DNA of 12,397 nt from an uncultured Anaerotruncus sp. Its GTDB lineage: Bacteria > Bacillota > Clostridia > Oscillospirales > Ruminococcaceae. Below, in pieces: positions 1 to 6,734 of the stretch. The stretch's first letter is position 1. Every line of letters starts with the position of its first letter. The notes under the pieces were generated by a model, which was given only the letters and a program-made list of their open reading frames with translations, ran no database searches and had not been told where the DNA came from. The stretch lies in assembly GCF_902490045.1 (NCBI RefSeq), contig NZ_CABUCJ010000072.1:1-12397 (forward strand), given 5' to 3'. The position numbers and the translations under genes are program-made.

Positions 1-30
1 GGCGGCCGCCCCACGGGCGGCCGCCTTTCT
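1..30. terminator. GC-rich hairpin, probable (bidirectional) terminator at the window edge
   Basis: Positions 1-11 and 15-25 form a perfect 11-bp inverted repeat with a 3-nt loop, and each arm is itself nearly palindromic. On the plus strand it is followed by TTTCTTTC, which would suit a convergent gene outside the window. On the minus strand it lies about 25 bp after the lipoprotein stop codon, but any U-tract would fall beyond the window edge, so its use for that gene cannot be confirmed. Confidence 0.65.
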
Positions 31-50
31 TTCGCGGGGAAGCTCCCCGG

Positions 51-785
51 CTATTTCTGGTATTTATAGTAGATCGTATAGGAGCTGCCCGACTTCTTGA
101 TCGAAACCTGGAGCTCGCGCGGCGGCTCCTCGATTTGCAGCGAGTTGCCCGTGATGGGCTCCACCCCCGGAGGCGGCACAAACTGCATCTGCCGGTAGGT
201 CACCTTGTCGATGATCTCCCGCAGGCCCGCCATCCGGTCGCCCGCCTTGACCTTCACCTTCAGGAAGGTCTTATTAAAATCGTCGTCGCCGTCCACCACC
301 TTATAGCCAACCTTTTTGATCTCCCGCTTGGCGCGGTCGAGCAGCCACGCCGCCTCCTCGTCCTCTTCCTCCTTCTCTTCATCCGCCGCGCTGTCCGACG
401 GCTTGGCGGCTTCGCTCACCGGCGCGGCCTCCGCCGCGCTCGAAACCTCCGCCGCGGGCGCGGCTTCGGGCGCGCTGGGAACCTCGGGGGCGCTCGGGGC
501 CTCGGGGACGCTGGAAGCCTCAGGGGCGCTCGAGACCTCGGGGACGCTCGAGACCTCGGGGACGCTCGAAGCCTCAGGGACGCTCGAAACCTCGGGGACG
601 CTGGAAGCCTCAGGGGCGCTCGAGACCTCGGGGACGCTCGAAGCCTCGGGAACACTCGAAGCTTCGGGGACGCTGGAAGCCTCGGGGACGCTCGAGACCT
701 CGGGCGCGGGTTCCGCCGGCGCGCCGCAGGCGGCGAGCTGCGCCGCCAGCAGGACGGCGCACAGGATACAGCTCCATTTTTTCAC
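51..785 (-). CDS. Lipoprotein with SSVPEA/SSVPEV hexapeptide-repeat stalk, function unknown
   Basis: Predicted 244-aa surface lipoprotein. I chose the GTG at 783-785 because AGGAGG lies 9 nt upstream; a longer ATG start at 818 would add a very basic stretch before the signal peptide and has no such site. The N-terminus is a classic lipoprotein signal: VKKW, a hydrophobic core, then the lipobox LAAC with the lipidated Cys at residue 20. Residues 29-106 are 13 hexapeptides of the type E(A/V)SS(V/A)P, the last two degenerate (EAPSAP, EVPSAP). An Ala/Glu-rich and then acidic linker follows (DEEKEEEDEE). The last ~90 residues form a compact domain of alternating charged and beta-like segments ending in SYTIYYKYQK, which I do not recognise. 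It lies 72 bp after the macroglobulin-like gene on the same strand with no clear promoter between, so it is probably co-transcribed. By inference the repeat is a wall-spanning stalk and the C-terminal domain is the working part. Confidence 0.85.
   Translation of the reverse strand: MKKWSCILCAVLLAAQLAACGAPAEPAPEVSSVPEASSVPEASSVPEASSVPEVSSAPEASSVPEVSSVPEASSVPEVSSVPEVSSAPEASSVPEAPSAPEVPSAPEAAPAAEVSSAAEAAPVSEAAKPSDSAADEEKEEEDEEAAWLLDRAKREIKKVGYKVVDGDDDFNKTFLKVKVKAGDRMAGLREIIDKVTYRQMQFVPPPGVEPITGNSLQIEEPPRELQVSIKKSGSSYTIYYKYQK
468..701 (-). repeat. Tandem 18-bp coding repeat (13 units) in the lipoprotein gene
   Basis: Thirteen consecutive 18-bp units encode E(A/V)SS(V/A)P. The units differ mainly at the Ala/Val codon after Glu and at synonymous positions such as TCG/TCC and AGC/AGT-type serine changes. 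Because the unit is a multiple of three, copy-number change by slippage would keep the frame and only alter stalk length. The same repeat creates long open frames in other phases and on the plus strand, which are by-products. Confidence 0.9.
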
Positions 786-820
786 AGGTTTTCTCCTCCT
801 TCTCCGGACTCTATGCATCG

Positions 821-852
821 CGCCGGGGCCGGGAGCTTTCCCGGCCCCGGCG
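821..852 (-). other. Perfect 14-bp intercistronic hairpin without U-tract
   Basis: Positions 821-834 and 839-852 are exact reverse complements with a 4-nt loop, nearly all G and C. The stem begins 5 nt after the stop codon of the macroglobulin-like gene. On the minus strand it is followed by CGATGCATAG, not by a U-run, so it is not a canonical intrinsic terminator. It more likely protects the upstream mRNA from 3' exonucleases or lowers expression of the lipoprotein relative to the first gene. The role is inferred; the structure is directly visible. Confidence 0.8.
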
Positions 853-857
853 CGGCG

Positions 858-3800
858 TCACCGGATTTCGATCGTTCCGCGCGCCGACCTGGCCGCGAGG
901 CCCTCGGTGTGCGGCGTGACATAGACGCTCTCCGAGACGAAATTCCCGGACAGCGGCATGCTGACATAGTAGGTCAGGGTGCAGACGTCGGGGTCCTCCC
1001 CCGCCGCGGCGCCGTCGCTCGAGGGGATGACCTTCCCCCGCGAACCGTCATCCGCCTCCGGCTCCTCGTCGAAATAGCCGGGGTCGGCCTCCCCGGCCGC
1101 CAGCTCCCGCTGTTCCCGCTCCCAGCTTTCGCGGTCGCGGTAGATGTAGCCGTTGACCGTCTGGGCCTCGTTCTCCACGCTGCCCCACGTCCAATCGCCC
1201 GAATACTGGCGGCCCTGGGCGGGCAGGTAGCGCATGCCCGCCGGGATGAGGTCGGTGACCGTGTAGCAGCCGTCGGGCGCGTCGGGCGCGAAGGTGACGC
1301 GGATGTCGACCCGCGCGACGCCCGCGCGCGCAAGGGCGTCCGCGCCGACCGGGGTGTAGGTCTTTTCGACCCTGAGCCTGCCCGTCGCGGCGCCCGCGTC
1401 CGCGGTGCGCGCGGTGTAGGCGGCGCAGGCATAGAGGTCCCTGCTTCCCGAGAAGTCCGCCTCCGCGAGCGCCCGCGCGCCCAGCGAGAAGGATTTGCAG
1501 CCCCTGCCCGCGAGGGAGATCTCCCGCCGTTCGCCGTCCAGCGTGACGCTGAACTTTGCCGCGCTCTCCCCCGCCGGGAGCTTGAAGTGCTCGATATAGG
1601 CGAGCTGTTCGAGGTTCGGGAGCACCTCCGACCGGGCGCGGTCGGTGTCCGCGCCGTTCAAAAAGCGCATGAGCGGGTCCGCGTCGGGGTGGGAGGCCAC
1701 CGAGGTGAGCAGCAGCGCCGCCGCCGTGTTCCGGATGCGGTCGTCGAGCGAGCCGCCCGCCTCGACATATTTGACCCCGCCCTCGCTGACGAGCTGTTCG
1801 CCGAGCGATTCATAGATCGCGTCCGCGCCGGTAAAGTCGCCGAGCTGTGCGAGCGCCGCGCCGAGGTAGAGCCGCTGGGAGGCGGTGAGCGACGCGGCCT
1901 CCCGCTCGAGCATCCGGGAGATGTCGAGCAGCACCGGTTCACCCGCCGCCGCGAGGCCGAGGTAGGACATCACGCGGTCGTCGGGGGTGGAGGCCGCGTC
2001 CGCGAGCTTCTGGTGCAGGAACGCGACGGCGTCCGCCTTGTTCAGCAGCTCGGGGGCCACGACGAGCATCTTGGCCGTCACGGCCGCGTCCCCCTGCGCG
2101 AGCGGCAGCGGCTTGACGCCGCCGCCCTCCTGGAGCGATTCCAGCCGGTAATCCTTGCGGATCGTCTCCCGGTCCTCCGGGTCGAGCAGCTCGTTTGCCG
2201 CGGCGCGGGCGCGGTAGGCCGCGACCAGCAGCTCGGTGCGCTCCCCGTCCTGGGCGGTCAGCCGCTGGAGGCCCTCCATATAGGGCTTCATCCGCTCGTC
2301 ATAGACGGTGAGCCGCACCGGGTAGCGCGCCGGCTCCAGCGAGCCGATCTCCGAGAGCGGGAGGTTCCGCACGACCGGGACGGCGAGCCCCTCCTCCACA
2401 ACCGAGAATTCCTTCTGGAGCGCGTCGGAATAGGACCCGCATTCCGCCTCAAAGCGGACCGCGTAGCTGCCCGCCTCGTATTTTCCGAAGTTGAAGGGGG
2501 TGTAGTCGGACGCGCGGCCGGTTCCGGTCAGCCGGTCGACCTCCGCGCCCGTCCCGTCGAGGATGACCGCCGTGTAGGAGACGGCGTCCCCCGACTGGAT
2601 GCCGGCGCCGGCGGCGGCCACCGACATCGAGAGGTCGTCCCCCGCAAGGTAGCTGTCGGTCACGACGGCGGTCAGATGGAAGGGCAGCGTCGCCACCGCC
2701 CGGGAGGCGACGTTCCCCGCCTTGAGGTCGGGGGTGACCGCCAGCGCGGTGATCCGCCAGGAGGTCACGTTGTCGGGGAGCTTCACCGAGAGGACCGCCT
2801 TCCCGTCCGCGCCAAGCTGCGCCGTCTGGAAGGCGGCGGTGTCGAGGAACTCCCTGCGCAGGTAGGCGCCGCCCCCGCCGCCGCCCGTGTCCGCGGCCCC
2901 TTCGGCCGCGGCGGTGTTGGGGACCGCCTTCCCGCTCTCGTCGTAGGCGCGGTAGGAGACCGCCTGGCGCACATAGGGGTGGTAGATGCTCCCGTAGAGC
3001 TGGCCCGCCAGGTCGACCGTCTGGCCGGCGAGCGCGAAGACCGCCTCGTCCACGACCCCCACGACGGCCGAGCCGGAGACGGGGTTCCCGGCGGCGTCCG
3101 CGGCCGCGAGGGTGATCTCCGCCGTGTCGCCCGGCCGGTAGGCCTCCCTGTCGGACGTGACGGTCAGGGAGAGCTCCTTGCCGCTGTAGTCGTAGGAGAC
3201 GTTGTGCGGGTCGATCGGGTAGACGTGCCGCCCGTCGAAATACGCGCCCGCGAAGTAGACGTTGGGGAGGTACTCCTCCTTCATCGTCAGGCTGATCTCA
3301 TCCCCGTCGGTGACCCCCGCCTCAAGCGTTTTGCGCTGCATGGCGGTGTAGAGGATGCGGCCCCGGTTTTCCGCTTTCACGCCGTTGGCGTAGAGCCCGA
3401 GCGTGATCGGGTCGTCCGCCGGGTCGTTGGCATGCGGGTCGCCGCCGTCCACGAAGGTGTAGCTGACGCCGCCGTCCGCGCGCGGATAGGCGATCCTGCC
3501 GCGGAGGCTGTCCGCCACCGTGCCGGCGACGCCGCCGTCGAACTGCGCCTCGAACCAGTAGAAGGTCTCGCCGCCGCCGGCGTAGGCGGAAAGCCCGGTG
3601 AAGACCGCGCTGCCGCCCGACGTGCCGCCGCGCAGCGTGTCCACCACCCGTTCGCCGCGCTCGTAGCGGTAGCTGGTGACGGTGCGCTTGTTGACGTAGT
3701 CGTAATAGCTGCCCGTGGGGACCTTGGCGTAGGTGATCTCATGCACCGTCAGGGTGACGGGCAGGTCGGCGGGAACCCCCGCCAGCCGGTCGAACTCGTC

Positions 3801-5945
3801 CTCATAGACGGCGCGGGCGAGCGGGCGGGCGGTGCCCCCCTGGGAGAGCCGGGAGGGATCGAGCGACGCGGTCCGCACCGTGACGTCGCCGGTGGCCCCG
3901 TCGCGTTCGGTCTTGGCCGCGATCCGCGAGGGCAGCACGGTGATCGCGCCCGACTCGTAGAAGTAGCCGCCGTCCTCCCTGCCCGAGTTGTCCACCGTGT
4001 ACCAGAGGGACAGGGGCGCCCAGTCGAGCGCGGACTGCCGGTCCTGGCGCATCTGGGCGAGGTTGAGCTTGGTCGTGTGGGCCGCGCGGCCCTGCTCGTC
4101 GAGCCGGATGACCGTCCGGCCGAGCCCGTCGGGGCCGGAGCTGCCCATATAGTCGCCGCTGAAGGTGAGCTCCCCGCCCGAAAGCGGGGTCCCGTCGTAG
4201 TAGCTCGCCTCGATCGTGAAGGTGACCGGGTCGGTCGCATAGTAATAGTCCCTGTCGGGCGTTACGGTGATTTTGTAGGCGGGCTTCTGGTACCGCTCGA
4301 TCGAAAAGCCCTTGGAGGTGTAGACCCCCTCGTCCCCGTCGGTGACCGAGAAGGCGTACCAGTCCTGCCGGATCCCCTGCAGCGGCATGCTCCCCTCAAA
4401 GGTGCCGTCCGCCGCCACCGGGACCCGTACGCGGAGGATCTCCGACTCGGGGCCGTACTGCCCGAGCGTCGCCCACAAAACCTGCGGCAATCCCTGCGTG
4501 CCCGTGCGCGGCCTGACCACGCCCCAGAACCGGACGGCGTCGTCCGGCTGGTAGATCTCGCGGTCGGTGTAGAGCGCGGTGTAGAATTTTTCGTTGAGCG
4601 GCGCGTCCTCCCGCGCCGACAGGCCCGTCTTTTCAAAGTAGACCGTCCGCGCGTCCCGGATGACCGACAGGTAGGCGTCCTCCGTCCCGCCGGTCATGAC
4701 GCGGGCGGTGCCGTCCGCCATCGTCGTGGCGGTGCGGGTCTGGCCGCTCTCCGCGTCCTCCCACTCGAGCACCGCGCCCGAAAGCGGCCCGCCCGTGACC
4801 GGATCGTTCACCCACACGAGGGTGTCCCCGTCGACCGACTGGACATAGACGCTCAAATTGCAGATTTGCAGGAGCTTCTGGACGAACTGCTCGTTGCCCT
4901 CCCGGTCCTTGCCCGAGATCGTCGCGATGTAGCAGCCCTCCTCAAGGCCGTCCGGAAGCGGCGCGTAGAGCTCGCCGCCGTATTCGTCCGCCGGCAGAAG
5001 CTCCCCCGTGAAGGAGGCGATCTCCTCCAGGCCGGTCGTGTTGGCCACATAGTCGGTCTTTTCGCCGTACCGTTCGGCATAGAACGCGTCGCGGTCCCGC
5101 TGCTCCCTGATGAAGCCGCTGATGTCCGCGTAGCGGTGCAGCGAGACGTCGAAGGGCAGCCCGGTCATGTCGTCGCCCGCGTAGAGCGCCACCGTCAGCG
5201 GGTCGCCGGGCAGGAAGGTCTCGGCGTAGTCCCCCGCCAGCCGCAGGCGCATGTAGTCCCAGCGGTCGGCCTCCTCCCCCGTCGTCTCGAAGGAGAAGTG
5301 CAGGTCCTCCTTGAGGCTCATGCCGCCCGGCGCGGTCAGCCCCGCCTTGACGGTCACCCGGTAGATGCTGCCGGGCGAGAGCGGTTCCTCCGGGCGGAAG
5401 ACGACGGTGTAGTCGTTCGTCTCAAAGCTGCCCGCCGTCTCCGGCTTGATCTCGAAGTGGTCCTTCAGGTTCACGCCCGGCGCGTTGAAGGTGAATTCGA
5501 TCCCCGCCTCGAGCGGCACATAGCTCGCGCCGTCGCGCGGGTAGACCCCGCTGACCGCGAGGTCGCTCTTCGTCTGGAAGGCGAACGACTGCACCACCGC
5601 CTTTGTCTCCGGATTGATCACGCGGATCGTATAGACGGTGTTGTCGGTGAGCGGCACGCCGGGCACCAGCGTCCAGTTTTTGCCGCTTCCGCCGATCGTA
5701 TAGTCGCCGATGTCCGGCTCGATGTCCAGCATCGCGCGCAGCTCCTCCCGCGACACCCGCCAGCCCGTTGTGATCGTAAAGGAGCTGTCCGCCGCGAGCC
5801 CCATATCGGTCTTCTGGGTCGCGCCGATCTCCACCGACGCCATCACCATATCCCCCGTCGGCCGCGAGAGCAGAAACGCCGCGCCCGCCGCCGCCAGGAT
5901 GATGACGCCGACGATCGCCGGGATCAGCCATTTCTTCTGTTTCAT
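858..5945 (-). CDS. Membrane-tethered alpha-2-macroglobulin-like protein lacking the thioester motif
   Basis: A 1695-aa protein; ATG at 5945 with AAGGAGG 7-8 nt upstream. Residues 6-26 form one hydrophobic segment without a lipobox Cys, so an uncleaved signal anchor is likely. Residues ~130-222 resemble a bacterial Ig-like (Big_5-type) domain. Macroglobulin features follow: ALYTDREIYQPDDAVRFWGV near 456, LTVTSDREAYRPGDTAEI near 926, GVVDEAVFAL near 963, and the A2M-domain signature KLPDNVTSWRITALAVTP at 1055-1072. Residues ~1215-1450 are a helical region in the place of the thioester domain. Residues ~1525-1690 look like the C-terminal beta domain, with YTVTDLIPAGMRYLP near 1561. Family members usually trap proteases through a Cys-x-Glu-Gln thioester. 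Here the expected site reads LQRLTAQDGERTELL (about 1226-1240), and no CxEQ occurs anywhere. It may trap without covalent bonding or act as a scaffold. It is the first gene of a probable operon with the lipoprotein downstream. Confidence 0.88.
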   Translation of the reverse strand: MKQKKWLIPAIVGVIILAAAGAAFLLSRPTGDMVMASVEIGATQKTDMGLAADSSFTITTGWRVSREELRAMLDIEPDIGDYTIGGSGKNWTLVPGVPLTDNTVYTIRVINPETKAVVQSFAFQTKSDLAVSGVYPRDGASYVPLEAGIEFTFNAPGVNLKDHFEIKPETAGSFETNDYTVVFRPEEPLSPGSIYRVTVKAGLTAPGGMSLKEDLHFSFETTGEEADRWDYMRLRLAGDYAETFLPGDPLTVALYAGDDMTGLPFDVSLHRYADISGFIREQRDRDAFYAERYGEKTDYVANTTGLEEIASFTGELLPADEYGGELYAPLPDGLEEGCYIATISGKDREGNEQFVQKLLQICNLSVYVQSVDGDTLVWVNDPVTGGPLSGAVLEWEDAESGQTRTATTMADGTARVMTGGTEDAYLSVIRDARTVYFEKTGLSAREDAPLNEKFYTALYTDREIYQPDDAVRFWGVVRPRTGTQGLPQVLWATLGQYGPESEILRVRVPVAADGTFEGSMPLQGIRQDWYAFSVTDGDEGVYTSKGFSIERYQKPAYKITVTPDRDYYYATDPVTFTIEASYYDGTPLSGGELTFSGDYMGSSGPDGLGRTVIRLDEQGRAAHTTKLNLAQMRQDRQSALDWAPLSLWYTVDNSGREDGGYFYESGAITVLPSRIAAKTERDGATGDVTVRTASLDPSRLSQGGTARPLARAVYEDEFDRLAGVPADLPVTLTVHEITYAKVPTGSYYDYVNKRTVTSYRYERGERVVDTLRGGTSGGSAVFTGLSAYAGGGETFYWFEAQFDGGVAGTVADSLRGRIAYPRADGGVSYTFVDGGDPHANDPADDPITLGLYANGVKAENRGRILYTAMQRKTLEAGVTDGDEISLTMKEEYLPNVYFAGAYFDGRHVYPIDPHNVSYDYSGKELSLTVTSDREAYRPGDTAEITLAAADAAGNPVSGSAVVGVVDEAVFALAGQTVDLAGQLYGSIYHPYVRQAVSYRAYDESGKAVPNTAAAEGAADTGGGGGGAYLRREFLDTAAFQTAQLGADGKAVLSVKLPDNVTSWRITALAVTPDLKAGNVASRAVATLPFHLTAVVTDSYLAGDDLSMSVAAAGAGIQSGDAVSYTAVILDGTGAEVDRLTGTGRASDYTPFNFGKYEAGSYAVRFEAECGSYSDALQKEFSVVEEGLAVPVVRNLPLSEIGSLEPARYPVRLTVYDERMKPYMEGLQRLTAQDGERTELLVAAYRARAAANELLDPEDRETIRKDYRLESLQEGGGVKPLPLAQGDAAVTAKMLVVAPELLNKADAVAFLHQKLADAASTPDDRVMSYLGLAAAGEPVLLDISRMLEREAASLTASQRLYLGAALAQLGDFTGADAIYESLGEQLVSEGGVKYVEAGGSLDDRIRNTAAALLLTSVASHPDADPLMRFLNGADTDRARSEVLPNLEQLAYIEHFKLPAGESAAKFSVTLDGERREISLAGRGCKSFSLGARALAEADFSGSRDLYACAAYTARTADAGAATGRLRVEKTYTPVGADALARAGVARVDIRVTFAPDAPDGCYTVTDLIPAGMRYLPAQGRQYSGDWTWGSVENEAQTVNGYIYRDRESWEREQRELAAGEADPGYFDEEPEADDGSRGKVIPSSDGAAAGEDPDVCTLTYYVSMPLSGNFVSESVYVTPHTEGLAARSARGTIEIR

Positions 5946-5960
5946 GGGAGTACCTCCTTC

Positions 5961-5990
5961 CCGGGGGAACGTTCAGGAACGTTTCCCCGG
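5961..5990 (-). promoter_or_regulatory. Inverted/direct repeat hairpin just upstream of the macroglobulin ribosome site
   Basis: The sequence GGAACGTT occurs twice with a 10-bp period (5966-5973 and 5976-5983) inside a larger imperfect inverted repeat. In the mRNA this would fold as CCGGGG...AACGTTC, a 3-nt loop, then GAACGTT...CCCCGG, ending a few bases before the AGGAGG. It could be an operator for a dimeric repressor or an RNA structure that affects translation. Neither role is shown by the sequence alone. Confidence 0.45.
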
Positions 5991-6116
5991 ACCCTTATAA
6001 CAGCCGCGCAGCATGCGGCAGGGCTTATTGGGCCGCGCGGCGGCGTTTCCCTCGGGCGACCGCCCGCGGCCTTCCGCCCAATCAGTGGCAAATTCAGGGC
6101 GGATTCGTGCACCTCC

Positions 6117-6125
6117 AGTATACCA
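6117..6125 (-). promoter_or_regulatory. Probable extended -10 promoter of the macroglobulin/lipoprotein operon
   Basis: On the minus strand TGGTATACT is a good extended -10 element (TGnTATACT, -10 at 6117-6122). The -35 position at a 17-bp spacing is T-rich (TTTTCC) and weak, as is usual for extended -10 promoters. Transcription would start near 6110, leaving a leader of about 165 nt that is very GC-rich and contains several inverted repeats, for example GCCGCGCAGCATGCGGC near 6003-6019. Confidence 0.55.
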
Positions 6126-6165
6126 TATTTTTCGACAGGGAAAAACAGGAGGAACACGGAAACGT

Positions 6166-6204
6166 AAAAAAGCCCCGCCCCGGGAAATCCCGGGGCGGGG
6201 CTTT
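6166..6204 (-). terminator. Strong intrinsic terminator, bidirectional in part
   Basis: Stem of about 13 GC pairs: GCCCCGCCCCGGG (6172-6184) pairs with CCCGGGGCGGGGC (6189-6201) around an AAAT loop, extended by A-T pairs. On the minus strand it is followed by TTTTTT (6166-6171). No protein gene lies immediately upstream on that strand; the nearest feature is the hairpin-rich stretch at 6226-6330, and then tRNA-Gly. It insulates the macroglobulin promoter. Confidence 0.85.
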
Positions 6205-6225
6205 CGGGGCGCGGGGGACGTATCC

Positions 6226-6330
6226 AGCGGCAGGCTGGAAGGCATCTGCCGCTTTCCCCTAAGGGGGTGACAGGAGGTTTTCAGAGCTGACAGCGGAGAA
6301 AACCGACGTCAAGAGGGGGATCATCCCCCT
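6226..6330. other. Hairpin-rich intergenic segment, possible structured RNA
   Basis: No supportable ORF. Four inverted repeats follow one another: AGCGGCAG/CTGCCGCT (6226-6233 with 6246-6253), CCCCT/AGGGG (about 6256-6266), GGTTTTC/GAAAACC (6276-6282 with 6298-6304) and the near-perfect palindrome AGGGGGATCATCCCCCT (6314-6330). Read on the minus strand the series ends in the terminator at 6166-6204; read on the plus strand it ends in the terminator at 6334-6374. I see no clear promoter on either strand and recognise no known RNA family. Confidence 0.4.
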
Positions 6331-6333
6331 ATG

Positions 6334-6374
6334 AAAAAATCCCGTTTAAGCAAAGTTGCTTAAACGGGATTTTT
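6334..6374. terminator. Long bidirectional intrinsic terminator
   Basis: AAAAATCCCGTTTAAGCAA (6335-6353) pairs with TTGCTTAAACGGGATTTTT (6356-6374), giving a long stem flanked by A-runs and T-runs on both sides, so it can act on both strands. On the minus strand it follows directly after the CCA end of the tRNA-Gly fragment, in the position where a tRNA terminator would be expected. Confidence 0.85.
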
Positions 6375-6401
6375 GGAGCAGGTAACGGGGATCTACCCGC
6401 G
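6374..6401 (-). pseudogene. tRNA-Gly 3' fragment (T-arm, acceptor strand and CCA)
   Basis: A 22-bp stretch at 6372-6393 is identical to 6513-6534, the 3' end of the intact tRNA-Gly, and similarity continues to about 6401. On the minus strand it reads as the T-arm GCGGG-TAGATC-CCCGT followed by TACCTGC-T-CCA. The T-loop has only 6 nt and has lost the TTC motif. No D-arm, anticodon arm or 5' acceptor strand is present; that space holds the terminator at 6407-6431. It is either the remnant of a tandem tRNA copy or an attachment-site-like duplication. Confidence 0.75.
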
Positions 6402-6406
6402 GCCTG

Positions 6407-6431
6407 AAAAACAGCCCACCGGGCTGTTTTT
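6407..6431. terminator. Bidirectional intrinsic terminator inside the tRNA-Gly remnant region
   Basis: AAAAACAGCCC (6407-6417) and GGGCTGTTTTT (6421-6431) pair perfectly around a 3-nt loop, with T-runs available on both strands. It lies between the intact tRNA-Gly and the tRNA fragment, where the missing 5' part of a second tRNA would have been. Confidence 0.8.
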
Positions 6432-6482
6432 CGCGCGCTGCGGCGCGCCGGCCTGTTCGATCCCTCGTTATGCTTGCCAAAG

Positions 6483-6515
6483 AAAAAAGGCCGCCACACG
6501 GCGGCCCTTTTCTTT
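6483..6515 (-). terminator. Terminator of tRNA-Gly
   Basis: GGCCGCC (6489-6495) and GGCGGCC (6500-6506) pair around a 4-nt loop. On the minus strand the hairpin is followed by TTTTTTCTTT. It begins within a few bases of the tRNA CCA end, so it is the expected transcription stop of the tRNA gene. Confidence 0.8.
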
Positions 6516-6588
6516 GGAGCAGGTAACGGGGATCGAACCCGCGTTGTCTGCTTGGGAAGCAGAAGTGTTGCCATTACACCATACCTGC
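6515..6588 (-). tRNA. tRNA-Gly (anticodon CCC), CCA encoded
   Basis: The minus strand gives a complete 74-nt cloverleaf. The acceptor GCAGGTA pairs with TACCTGC, followed by discriminator T and encoded CCA. The anticodon arm is TCTGC-TTCCCAA-GCAGA, so the anticodon is CCC, reading GGG. The T-arm is GCGGG-TTCGATC-CCCGT. It has its own promoter about 10 bp upstream and a terminator directly downstream, so it is a single-gene transcript. A second, broken copy of its 3' end lies about 110 bp further downstream. Confidence 0.96.
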
Positions 6589-6599
6589 GCAGTGAGATT

Positions 6600-6628
6600 A
6601 TGATAGCATTTTTGGACGGGTTTGTCAA
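6600..6628 (-). promoter_or_regulatory. Sigma-A promoter of tRNA-Gly
   Basis: The minus strand has TTGACA (6623-6628), a 17-bp spacer and TATCAT (6600-6605) preceded by TGC, that is, a consensus -35 with an extended -10. The predicted start is near 6593, only about 5 nt before the mature tRNA 5' end. Confidence 0.85.
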
Positions 6629-6655
6629 CCGCTCCGCGCGGCGGAAAAGGCGGGG

Positions 6656-6696
6656 CAAAAATTATCCCGCCGGCTGTGGAGGCAGCCGGCGGGGAT
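6656..6696 (-). terminator. Terminator of the 401-aa acidic surface protein gene
   Basis: ATCCCGCCGGCTG (6664-6676) pairs with CAGCCGGCGGGGAT (6683-6696). On the minus strand it is followed by AATTTTT. It ends the transcript of the anchored acidic protein and separates it from the tRNA promoter. Confidence 0.85.
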
Positions 6697-6734
6697 CATT
6701 TTATCTCTCTGTCTGAAATATCTGAAAAATCAGA

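Noticed and set aside
468..701. Could the 18-bp repeats be a CRISPR array?
   Set aside because: The units are contiguous with no spacers and encode a regular hexapeptide in the frame of a real gene.
782..818. Upstream ATG start (position 818) for the lipoprotein
   Set aside because: It would put a run of Arg before the signal peptide and has no ribosome site, while GTG at 785 has AGGAGG at 9 nt and gives a normal lipoprotein signal.
316..924. Plus-strand frame with LETSGTLEASG repeats
   Set aside because: It is the antisense reading of the 18-bp coding repeat; the minus-strand frame has the signal peptide, lipobox and ribosome site.
135..6167. 2010-aa open frame on the plus strand across the lipoprotein and macroglobulin genes
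   Set aside because: It is antisense to two well-supported genes, is very rich in Arg, Val, Gly and Asp, shows no domain, and has no ribosome site. Long antisense frames are expected from GC-rich third codon positions on the coding strand.
6451..6479. GTTCGATCC followed by TTGCCA on the plus strand, resembling a tRNA T-arm and CCA end
   Set aside because: The bases flanking the loop cannot pair into a T-stem and no acceptor partner or anticodon arm is present.
6373..6603. Small plus-strand frame with EQVTGIEPALSAWEAEVLPLHHTCAV
   Set aside because: This is the antisense translation of tRNA-Gly and of its 3' fragment, a well-known spurious ORF type.
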